Source: Planctomycetota bacterium (GTDB taxonomy: Bacteria; Planctomycetota; Phycisphaerae; Sedimentisphaerales; Anaerohalosphaeraceae). From it: a stretch of DNA of 5,514 nucleotides. A program made the position numbers and the translations under genes. The first letter of the stretch is position 1. Every line of letters starts with the position of its first letter. Under the pieces are notes generated by a model that did no database searches, had not been told where the DNA came from, and was given only the letters and a program-made list of their open reading frames with translations. Shown here piece by piece: positions 1 through 5,514 of the stretch. Location: the NCBI GenBank assembly GCA_003644175.1, contig QNBS01000175.1, positions 1-5,514 on the forward strand, written 5' to 3'.

Positions 1-58
1 GAATGTTGGGATGTGATTTTGCAAAGATTTTGGTTCTCATTTAAGAAAGGATCTTGCA

Positions 59-1465
59 ATGGTAAGGAAACTCTTGTTGACAGAGTTAGTGGGCGGATTG
101 ACGGTGATGTCATCTTCGTGTCTTGAGGTTGAATTGGGAGGCGGCGGCGGTCGGCTCACCGGGGCCAAGGGCGAGGTGAAGATTATAACGCCGGATCCAG
201 GTCATTTTCATGCGGCGCTGGTGCAGAAGACGATGTACGACCAGGTTTCGCCGACGGTTCATGTTTATGCGCCTAAGGGGGCTGATGTCGCCGATCATCT
301 CAAACGTATCGAGGGTTTCAACAGCCGCTCGGACAATCCGACGAACTGGAAAGAGGTGGTTTATACCGGCGATGACTTCCTGGAAAAGATGCTCACCGAA
401 AGGCCGGGCAATGTGGTGGTGCTTTCGGGCAACAACAAGAAGAAGACCAAATACATAAAGGCATGTGTGGACGCGGGGCTAAACGTCCTGGCGGACAAGC
501 CGATGTGCATCACGCCGGAGGATTTCGAGTTGTTGAAGGAGGCGTTTGTCTCGGCGAAGGAAAACGGCGTGATGATCTATGACATAATGACGGAGAGGTC
601 GGAGATTACGACTATCCTTCAGAAGGAACTATCGCAGATCAAGGGCGTCTTCGGCAAGCTGCAAAAGGGCACGCCCGAGGATCCGGCGGTTGTCGAGGAA
701 AGCGTGCATCACTTTTTCAAGTATGTCTCGGGCAATCCGATCAAGAGGCCGGGCTGGTATTTTGATACTACGCAGCAGGGTGAAGGTATCGTGGATGTCA
801 CGACGCATCTGGTTGATCTTGCGATGTGGGCCGCTCTGCCGGGCGAGGCGATCGATTATGCCGATGATATCGAGATTCTAAAGACCAGGCGCTGGCCGAC
901 GATGATCACGCTGGAGCAATACCAGAAGGTTACGAGGCTGGACGATTTTCCGCCTTACCTCAAAGAGCGGCTCGACGACAACGGGGTGCTGCCCTGCTAT
1001 GCCAACGGCGAGATAACCTATTCGGTCAAAGGTATTAACATGAGGGTCTCTGTGATGTGGAATTATCAGGCGCCGGAGGGGACCAAGGACACTCACTATT
1101 CGATTATGAAGGGTTCCAGGTGCAACCTGGTCGTTCGGCAGGGCGCCGAACAGAACTACATACCTGAGCTTTATGTCGAGCCGGCAGAGGGCATCAGGAA
1201 AGGCGTTTTTGCGAGATCGCTGGTTAAGGCGGTGGATAATCTTCAGGAGAAGTATCCGGGTGTGAAGCTCGCCAAGCAGGATGGGACGTGGCATATTGAT
1301 ATCCCCGACAAATACCGGATCGGGCATGAGGCGCATTTCGGCCAGGTCGCCAAGAGGTTCCTGCAGTATCTCGTCGACGGCAAACTGCCGAACTGGGAAG
1401 AGCCGAACATGATCGCAAAGTACTATACGAATACGACAGCCCTGAAAATGGCAAGTAAAAAGTAA
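59..1465 (+). CDS. Putative exported oxidoreductase, Gfo/Idh/MocA-like with 'putative oxidoreductase C-terminal' domain
   Basis: The 468-residue product resembles the putative-oxidoreductase family typical of Bacteroidota and Planctomycetota, a divergent branch of the Gfo/Idh/MocA dehydrogenases that act on sugars and related polyols with a bound nicotinamide cofactor. Residues 1-21 form a hydrophobic leader ending in SSSC (Cys21), a weak lipobox; Glu9 inside the hydrophobic stretch is unusual. A Gly5 run (27-31) links it to the Rossmann-like domain starting at KIITPDPGHFHA (41-52). The classical GxGxxG is not visible there. The ADKP motif (145-148) corresponds to the family's E/D-K-P with the catalytic lysine, and DVTTHLVDLAMW (246-257) carries the conserved His250. 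The C-terminal domain includes SVMWNYQAPEG (331-341) and THYSIM (345-350). The ATG at 59 is supported by AGAAAGGA at 44-51, 7 bases upstream. It is co-transcribed with the PmoA-like gene. Family assignment is confident; substrate and cofactor are unknown. Confidence 0.88.
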   Translation: MVRKLLLTELVGGLTVMSSSCLEVELGGGGGRLTGAKGEVKIITPDPGHFHAALVQKTMYDQVSPTVHVYAPKGADVADHLKRIEGFNSRSDNPTNWKEVVYTGDDFLEKMLTERPGNVVVLSGNNKKKTKYIKACVDAGLNVLADKPMCITPEDFELLKEAFVSAKENGVMIYDIMTERSEITTILQKELSQIKGVFGKLQKGTPEDPAVVEESVHHFFKYVSGNPIKRPGWYFDTTQQGEGIVDVTTHLVDLAMWAALPGEAIDYADDIEILKTRRWPTMITLEQYQKVTRLDDFPPYLKERLDDNGVLPCYANGEITYSVKGINMRVSVMWNYQAPEGTKDTHYSIMKGSRCNLVVRQGAEQNYIPELYVEPAEGIRKGVFARSLVKAVDNLQEKYPGVKLAKQDGTWHIDIPDKYRIGHEAHFGQVAKRFLQYLVDGKLPNWEEPNMIAKYYTNTTALKMASKK

Positions 1466-1470
1466 GGAGA
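1464..1470 (+). promoter_or_regulatory. Shine-Dalgarno AAGGAGA that fixes the start of the second gene
   Basis: AAGGAGA lies 6 bases before ATG 1477 and overlaps the TAA (1463-1465) of the upstream gene. An in-frame TTG at 1471 abuts this element directly and leaves no spacer, so ATG 1477 is the better start. The overlap with the preceding stop suggests translational coupling of the two genes. Confidence 0.8.
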
Positions 1471-1476
1471 TTGACG

Positions 1477-2433
1477 ATGAAGAGTAGTTATTGGGCAGCC
1501 GCCCTGGCGGTGGTTTTTCTGGCTTGTGCTGTCGGCTGTGATGCCGCGGCGAAGAAAGTGGAGTTTGTAAAGGGCGATGACAAGATCGATGTCGTCATCG
1601 GCGGCAAGCCCTTTACGAGTTATATGTTCAGCGACAAGCTCACCAAGCCTGTGCTTTATCCGGTGCAGACTCCCTCCGGCATCAAGGTGAACCGGGGGTT
1701 CCCATTCGAGAAGGTCGAAGGCGAGGCGACGGACCATCCGCATCATGTGGGCATATTCTTTACGTATGACGAGGTCAACGACGACGGGTTCTGGAACAAT
1801 ACGAAATCACCGCCGCAGGTGAAGCACATCAAGGTAACAAAGATGCAGCCGGGCAAGGGCAAAGGCGAGTTGTGTACGGTCATGCACTGGACCGGCAAGA
1901 GCGAAGTGCTTCTTGAAGAAAAGCGGAAGATGGTTTTTACGGCGGGCGAGGGCTGGAATGCGATCGATTTTTCGATTGACCTGACGGCCGTGGGCAAGAA
2001 GGTCAAGTTCGGCGATACGAAAGAGGGTATGTTTGCAATTCGCACCGCCCAGTGGCTGCGGGAAAAGGACGGCACGGGCCGGTATTTCAGTTCCAACGGC
2101 GACAAAACGGCCGCCGACATCTGGGGCAAGCGCGCCCGGTGGGTTGCGCTTGAGGGCGAAAAGGACGGCAAAAAAGTCGGCATAGCGATCCTGAACTATC
2201 CAAAGAGCGCAAATTATCCGACCTACTGGCATGCCCGCAACTACGGCTTATTTGCAGCGAATCCGTTGGGCCAGTTTGTATTTCAGAAATCGAAAAAGGT
2301 GGAAAATCCGAAGCCACTGGCCCTGACCCTGGCGCCGGGCGAAACGGCCCACTTCAATTTCTACATAATAATCTATGACGGATCAAAAACTCCGGAGCAA
2401 CTGGAAAAACTTTTTGCCCGGCATCCGAAGTAA
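1477..2433 (+). CDS. PmoA/DUF6807 family lipoprotein
   Basis: The 318-residue product belongs to the family named PmoA (now often DUF6807). The name is a misnomer: nothing here links it to particulate methane monooxygenase. Starting at ATG 1477, residues 1-21 form a clear lipoprotein signal: MKSS, a hydrophobic core, then AVGC with Cys21 as the expected lipidation site. Family hallmarks are present in order: DHPHHVGIFF (86-95) followed by a DGFWNN segment (103-108), FGDTKEGMFAIRTA (178-191), RWVALEG (221-227, the usual W-V-x-x-x-G strand), WHARNYGLFAANPLG (251-265), and a C-terminal FNFYIIIYDG (293-302). The conserved histidines at 87, 89, 90 and 252 are candidates for ligand or metal binding, which is inference. 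The gene follows the putative oxidoreductase by 11 bases, so the two products probably work on the same, likely carbohydrate, substrate outside the cytoplasm. No terminator with a T-run follows the stop. Biochemical function is not known to me. Confidence 0.9.
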   Translation: MKSSYWAAALAVVFLACAVGCDAAAKKVEFVKGDDKIDVVIGGKPFTSYMFSDKLTKPVLYPVQTPSGIKVNRGFPFEKVEGEATDHPHHVGIFFTYDEVNDDGFWNNTKSPPQVKHIKVTKMQPGKGKGELCTVMHWTGKSEVLLEEKRKMVFTAGEGWNAIDFSIDLTAVGKKVKFGDTKEGMFAIRTAQWLREKDGTGRYFSSNGDKTAADIWGKRARWVALEGEKDGKKVGIAILNYPKSANYPTYWHARNYGLFAANPLGQFVFQKSKKVENPKPLALTLAPGETAHFNFYIIIYDGSKTPEQLEKLFARHPK

Positions 2434-2442
2434 AATGCCTGG

Positions 2443-2488
2443 TGCACACTTGCATTTGTCATCAGTTTGGCCGGTGCATCAGTGTGCA
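2443..2488. repeat. Imperfect inverted repeat / stem-loop downstream of the PmoA-like gene
   Basis: TGCACACT (2443-2450) is perfectly complementary to AGTGTGCA (2481-2488). The stem continues with TGCA (2451-2454) against TGCA (2475-2478) across a 2-base bulge (2479-2480), giving about 12 pairs around a 20-base loop. It starts 10 bases after the stop codon of the upstream gene. There is no T-tract, so it is not a canonical intrinsic terminator. It could protect the mRNA 3' end or act in a factor-dependent termination region; both are inference. Confidence 0.55.
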
Positions 2489-2537
2489 GTATTTGCCGCG
2501 CCGTGCTGATCGCCTGGGGGTGCGGTGCGGCAAATAC
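2489..2537. repeat. Strong stem-loop, 18-pair stem with 13-base loop
   Basis: GTATTTGCCGC (2489-2499) is a perfect inverted repeat of GCGGCAAATAC (2527-2537). As RNA the stem extends inward to positions 2506/2520 with three G-U pairs, giving 18 pairs and a loop at 2507-2519. The stem begins at the base immediately after the preceding stem-loop ends. What follows is a GC-rich run (CCGGCGGGGGGCGC), not a U-tract, so a simple terminator is unlikely. A structured extragenic element or the remnant of a small repeat are alternatives. Confidence 0.6.
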
Positions 2538-2601
2538 CGGCGGGGGGCGCTGTGTAAGCATATCCAGCTTGTCATATTCGGCAGCAAGGCCCGCAATACC
2601 A

Positions 2602-2629
2602 TTGCAAAAACGGTTTATTCCGGTATAAT
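2602..2629 (+). promoter_or_regulatory. Sigma70-type promoter for the large flavoprotein gene
   Basis: TTGCAA (2602-2607; four of six matches to TTGACA) is followed after 16 bases by a perfect TATAAT (2624-2629). The predicted transcription start is near 2636, giving a leader of about 40 bases before ATG 2675. This makes the large oxidoreductase gene a transcription unit separate from the upstream pair. A small inverted repeat, GCAAT/ATTGC (2593-2597/2601-2605), overlaps the -35 and might be an operator, but it is too short to call. Confidence 0.6.
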
Positions 2630-2674
2630 AGATGTTTTGATTTTCGGTGGTCAGGACATACGCGGGCAGGAAAG

Positions 2675-5314
2675 ATGTGGCAGTTTGAGTTGAACAATAT
2701 AGATGACCTGAAACGTCTGGGCCGGCGGCTCGGCTCGCCGGTTGATGCGATTGCCGACGTTTCCATACTTGCAGAGCCCGTCCGGGTGGGTAATCTGGTA
2801 CTGCCGAACTCGTTGGCGGTGCATCCGATGGAGGGCGCCGACGGCGATTGGGCGGGTCGTCCGGAGCAATTGACATTTCGTCGATATGAGCGGTTTGCCG
2901 CAGGCGGGGCGGGGCTGATATGGGCGGAGGCGATTGCGGTTGTCGGCGAGGGCAGGGCCAACCCGCGACAGCTCTGGTTAAATGCCGACAGCAAAGACCG
3001 ATTCGCGATGCTGATTAGGCGTACCCGCCATGCGGCCAAACGCAGCGGCGCGGACCACAATCCGGTGATCGTCGCACAGCTTACGCATTCGGGTCGATAC
3101 AGCAAGCCACGCGGCGTTGCGCATCCTTTGATCGGCCGGCACGATCCGTATCGTGATCCGCTTGCGCCTCAGGCTGCGCCTGACGAAACCGCAGCGAGTA
3201 AGCTGCCGCCGGACTGGCCTGTGGTTACGGATGACTATCTCGATGAGCTTGTGGAGGCTTATGTGGCGGCGGCGCAGATTGCGTTTGAGGTGGGTTTTGA
3301 CGCGGTGGATATCAAATCGTGCCACGGCTATTTGATTAACGAGTTGTTGGCATGCCGCCGGAGGAAAGGCAAGTACGGCGGGTCGTTTGAGAACCGGACA
3401 CGGTTCCTGCTGGAGGTGATAGATCGCATCGGCAAAGAGTTGGGCGAAGATAAACCCGTCTTTGCAAGGCTGGGGATATACGATGCGATTCCTTACCCAT
3501 ACGGCTGGGGGGTGGACGAAAACGATTACCGAAAGCCCGACCTCACCGAGCCGAAGAAGCTGATCGGGCTCTTGCAGCAGCGCGGCGTAAAAATGATAAA
3601 TATTACGATTGCAAATCCGTATTACAATCCGCATTTCGGCCGGCCGTTCAATGAGCCGATTGCCGGCGGATACGCCTCGCCGGAACATCCGCTGATCGGC
3701 GTGAGTCGGTTGATTGATCTGGCAGGCGAGATACAGCAGGCATTTGGCGAAATGGCGATTGTCGGTACGGGGTATAGCTGGCTTAGGACGCTGATGCCGA
3801 ACGTGGCCGCGGCCGTCAAAGCCGGCGGCAAGGCGACCGTCATCGGTGCGGGTCGACTTGCGTTTGCATATCCTGATTTTGCCCGCGATATTATCGCCAG
3901 GGGCGCGCTTGCACCTGACAAAGTGTGTGTCGGCTGCAGTGCATGCACGCAGATCATGCGCGACGGCGGCCGAACGGGTTGCGTGATTCGCGACAACAAG
4001 ATTTACGGCCCGATCTTTCGCTGGGGACGGATGAGCGATCGCGAAAATCTGGCGAGACTCGCCGCGGCGTGCGGGCAATGCCAGGAGCCGACGTGTCAAT
4101 TGGCCTGCCCGGCGGGCATTGAGATTCCAAAATTCATCAGCCTGTTCCAGGGCGGCAACGACGAGGCGGCGTACCGGGTCATTCGCCGGTCAAATGTGTT
4201 CCCGGAAGTGTGCGCATGGCTGTGCCCTGTTGAGCAACAGTGCCAGGGTGCATGTTTGCAGGGCTATATCGGTGACGGTGCGCTTCCGATTGCCGACATA
4301 CAACGATATTTAGCCGAGCAGGCCAACAGACAGGGCTGGTCGAAACTGCAAGTCCCGCCAAAGTCCAGCGGCAAAAAGATTGCGGTCGTCGGAGCGGGAC
4401 CTGCGGGATTGGCGGCGGCGGCGGTGCTGCTGGAGGCGGGACACCAGGTGGTTATTTACGACAAGGCCCCTGAGCTGGGCGGCATTATTGAATCGATGAT
4501 TCCCGCCGACAGGCAGGGATTGTCGCTGAAGCACGAGATCTCGGCGGTATTTGCGGATGTGCCGCCGCAGCGTCTGGCGTTGAAACTGCCAACGGAATTG
4601 AACGGCGATTATAATCTCGACTCGATCATGAGTGAGTCGTTCGACGCGGCTTTTGTCGCAATGGGATTGCCCAGGAGCGTTGAGACGGCCGGCGACAAAC
4701 CACGGGGCGTATATGGTGCGGCGCGGTTTCTCACGGCGGCCAAGAGCGGCAAGCCCGTTGATGTTGCAGGCAGGCAGGTGGCGGTGATCGGCGGCGGCAA
4801 TACCGCGATGGATGCGGCGGTGACGGCAAAGCAGTTGGGAGCAAGAGACGTTTACCTGATCTATCGTCGCAGCTTCGAGGAAATGCCTGCATGGACTGCC
4901 GAACGCGCCCAGGCTTTGAATGAAGGGGTCCACTTCCTGCTGTTGGCCGACGTGCTCGGTTTTAACCGGGACAATGACACACTGTGCAGTCTGAGGCTTT
5001 GTCCGACACGGTTGGGCGACGCGGACGAATCCGGACGCCGCCGGCCGCGGCGAATGGAGGCAAGCGCCTATGATCTCGATATGGATATTGTCATTGAAGC
5101 CGTCGGCCAAAAGGCGGGCGACAACCTGGCCGTGATTTTACCGGGCGTTGAGATCGAAAACGGCCTGGTAAAAACGCAACCCGGTTCATGCGCCACTTCC
5201 AGGCCGAATGTGTTCGCCGGAGGTGACGTAGTCCACGGCGCTGCGACTGTCGTAAGCGCCGTAGCCGAAGGAATGAAGGCGGCAAGAGAAATTGACGCAT
5301 TTTTGAAGAAGTAA
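2675..5314 (+). CDS. Multidomain Fe-S flavoprotein: OYE-type FMN barrel fused to DPD/GltD-like Fe-S and FAD/NAD(P)H domains
   Basis: The 879-residue product is a predicted NAD(P)H-dependent reductase. No signal peptide or membrane segment is seen, so it is likely cytoplasmic. Residues about 33-410 form an old-yellow-enzyme FMN barrel (PMEG 51-54, QLTHSGR 135-141, CHGYL 216-220, KYGGSFENR 233-241, GAGRLAFAYPDF 391-402). Cys418, 421, 424 and 436 form a probable [4Fe-4S] site, as in 2,4-dienoyl-CoA reductase. Residues about 460-550 add a second Fe-S domain (Cys466, 469, 474, 478, 517, 523, 527, Gln543) like domain I of dihydropyrimidine dehydrogenase. Residues 567-879 are GltD-like: GAGPAG (573-578) for FAD, GGGNTAMDAA (706-715) for NAD(P)H, and GGDVVHGAATVV (849-860). 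Expected electron flow is NAD(P)H to FAD, through Fe-S clusters, to FMN. Dienoyl-CoA reductases have about 670 residues, so the extra domain explains the length. AGGA at 2668-2671 lies only 3 bases before the ATG, a short spacing, but residues 1-32 lack landmarks to test the start. Fold and cofactors are well supported; the substrate (an activated C=C compound, quinone or amine) is unknown. Confidence 0.92.
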   Translation: MWQFELNNIDDLKRLGRRLGSPVDAIADVSILAEPVRVGNLVLPNSLAVHPMEGADGDWAGRPEQLTFRRYERFAAGGAGLIWAEAIAVVGEGRANPRQLWLNADSKDRFAMLIRRTRHAAKRSGADHNPVIVAQLTHSGRYSKPRGVAHPLIGRHDPYRDPLAPQAAPDETAASKLPPDWPVVTDDYLDELVEAYVAAAQIAFEVGFDAVDIKSCHGYLINELLACRRRKGKYGGSFENRTRFLLEVIDRIGKELGEDKPVFARLGIYDAIPYPYGWGVDENDYRKPDLTEPKKLIGLLQQRGVKMINITIANPYYNPHFGRPFNEPIAGGYASPEHPLIGVSRLIDLAGEIQQAFGEMAIVGTGYSWLRTLMPNVAAAVKAGGKATVIGAGRLAFAYPDFARDIIARGALAPDKVCVGCSACTQIMRDGGRTGCVIRDNKIYGPIFRWGRMSDRENLARLAAACGQCQEPTCQLACPAGIEIPKFISLFQGGNDEAAYRVIRRSNVFPEVCAWLCPVEQQCQGACLQGYIGDGALPIADIQRYLAEQANRQGWSKLQVPPKSSGKKIAVVGAGPAGLAAAAVLLEAGHQVVIYDKAPELGGIIESMIPADRQGLSLKHEISAVFADVPPQRLALKLPTELNGDYNLDSIMSESFDAAFVAMGLPRSVETAGDKPRGVYGAARFLTAAKSGKPVDVAGRQVAVIGGGNTAMDAAVTAKQLGARDVYLIYRRSFEEMPAWTAERAQALNEGVHFLLLADVLGFNRDNDTLCSLRLCPTRLGDADESGRRRPRRMEASAYDLDMDIVIEAVGQKAGDNLAVILPGVEIENGLVKTQPGSCATSRPNVFAGGDVVHGAATVVSAVAEGMKAAREIDAFLKK

Positions 5315-5334
5315 AATTTTAGCTAAGTGTGCAA

Positions 5335-5370
5335 AAAACAGGAAACCGCCTTCGGCGGAGGCTGTTTTAT
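5335..5370 (+). terminator. Hairpin terminator after the flavoprotein gene
   Basis: AAAACAG (5335-5341) pairs with CTGTTTT (5362-5368), and CCGCC (5346-5350) pairs with GGCGG (5354-5358) around a TTC loop, with a small internal loop between the two stems. The T-run is part of the 3' arm and the A-run of the 5' arm, as in bidirectional terminators. It lies 20 bases after the stop codon, the expected place for intrinsic termination. Confidence 0.65.
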
Positions 5371-5375
5371 GCTGG

Positions 5376-5395
5376 ATTCCCGCTTTCGCGGGAAT
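5376..5395. repeat. Perfect palindrome of the ATTCCC-N8-GGGAAT class (dRS3-like)
   Basis: ATTCCCGC (5376-5383) and GCGGGAAT (5388-5395) form a perfect 8-base inverted repeat around TTTC. The unit fits the 20-base dRS3 consensus known from Neisseria, ATTCCC-N8-GGGAAT. The same palindrome flanked by TGG and GAC, as here, is to my knowledge a common extragenic repeat in unrelated bacteria. It sits between two possible terminators and could itself help block transcription. Whether it is a mobile repeat family in this genome needs a genome-wide count. Confidence 0.65.
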
Positions 5396-5398
5396 GAC

Positions 5399-5437
5399 AA
5401 ATGTTACTTGCCAGTGTATAAGCGCACATTTTTTTTT
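5399..5437 (+). terminator. Possible second T-rich terminator
   Basis: AAATGT (5399-5404) can pair with ACATTT (5426-5431), with CTTG (5407-5410) against TAAG (5419-5422) inside, followed by a run of nine T (5429-5437). The stem is AT-rich and interrupted, so only the T-tract makes a terminator credible. The T-tract could instead be an upstream element of the promoter for the next gene. Confidence 0.3.
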
Positions 5438-5468
5438 AGTGGGATTGGTATAAAATGAGGGACGAAAA

Positions 5469-5514
5469 ATGACGGACCGACCGGTTGCAATTGTTACGGG
5501 GGCGAGCAGGGGCA
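5469..5514 (+). CDS. Short-chain dehydrogenase/reductase (SDR), N-terminal fragment
   Basis: The first 15 codons read MTDRPVAIVTGASRG and then run off the window. VAIVTGASRG is the first beta strand and the TGxxxGxG cofactor loop of classical SDR enzymes, which bind NAD(P)(H) in a Rossmann fold. GAGG at 5457-5460 lies 8 bases upstream of the ATG and supports this start. The substrate cannot be inferred from the fragment. It is separated from the flavoprotein gene by a terminator and a palindromic repeat, so it probably begins a new transcription unit. Confidence 0.85.
   Translation, partial: MTDRPVAIVTGASRG

Noticed and set aside
19..47. Promoter before the first gene (TTGCAA at 19-24)
   Set aside because: The -10 region 17 bases downstream (TAAGAA) is poor and overlaps the ribosome binding site; the true promoter probably lies upstream of the window.
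1471..1476. TTG at 1471 as the start of the PmoA-like protein
   Set aside because: It directly abuts the Shine-Dalgarno AAGGAGA, leaving no spacer; ATG 1477 has a 6-base spacer and gives a normal lipoprotein signal.
2442..2693. 83-codon open frame across the intergenic region, + strand
   Set aside because: No recognisable domain, no clear ribosome binding site, overlaps the stem-loops, the promoter and the start of the flavoprotein gene; composition looks like chance.
2978..4099. Long open frame (373 codons) antisense to the flavoprotein gene
   Set aside because: The opposite strand encodes clear conserved FMN-barrel and Fe-S motifs. The antisense product is Arg/His-rich and shows no family motif, as expected for a shadow frame in GC-rich coding DNA.
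5446..5454. Extended -10 promoter (TGG-TATAAA) for the SDR gene
   Set aside because: The start it predicts, near 5461, would leave the Shine-Dalgarno at 5457-5460 outside the transcript, and no good -35 is visible. It remains possible only if the message is nearly leaderless.

Overview
The window looks like a piece of chromosome from a heterotrophic bacterium, most plausibly a planctomycete of the Phycisphaerae/Sedimentisphaerales type. The base for this is the pairing of an exported Gfo/Idh/MocA-type oxidoreductase with a PmoA/DUF6807 protein, both resembling families common in Planctomycetota and Bacteroidota, in moderately GC-rich DNA. The taxonomic call is an inference from protein resemblance only. 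All genes lie on the + strand.

Region 1 (59-2433) is a two-gene operon. The first gene encodes a putative oxidoreductase with a weak lipoprotein-type signal. The second encodes a lipoprotein of the PmoA/DUF6807 family and starts 11 bases after the stop of the first, with its Shine-Dalgarno sequence overlapping that stop codon. Both products appear to be exported. In related bacteria such pairs sit in carbohydrate-degradation loci, so a role in oxidative processing of a glycoside outside the cytoplasm is a reasonable but unproven guess.

Region 2 (2434-2674) is a 241-base intergenic region. It holds two back-to-back stem-loops (2443-2488 and 2489-2537) without a U-tract, then a strong sigma70-type promoter (TTGCAA, 16-base spacer, TATAAT) that should drive the next gene separately.

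Region 3 (2675-5314) is one large gene for an 879-residue multidomain flavoprotein: an old-yellow-enzyme FMN barrel, a four-cysteine Fe-S motif, a second Fe-S domain whose ligand spacing matches dihydropyrimidine dehydrogenase domain I (including the unusual glutamine), and a GltD-like FAD/NAD(P)H module. It resembles a 2,4-dienoyl-CoA reductase with an extra two-cluster Fe-S domain inserted. This is the most interesting object in the window; its substrate cannot be read from the sequence.

Region 4 (5315-5468) is a 154-base intergenic region with a hairpin terminator, a perfect palindrome of the ATTCCC-N8-GGGAAT type, and a possible second T-rich terminator. A short-chain dehydrogenase gene begins at 5469 and runs off the end of the window. 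No tRNA, rRNA, CRISPR array or intact mobile element was seen.
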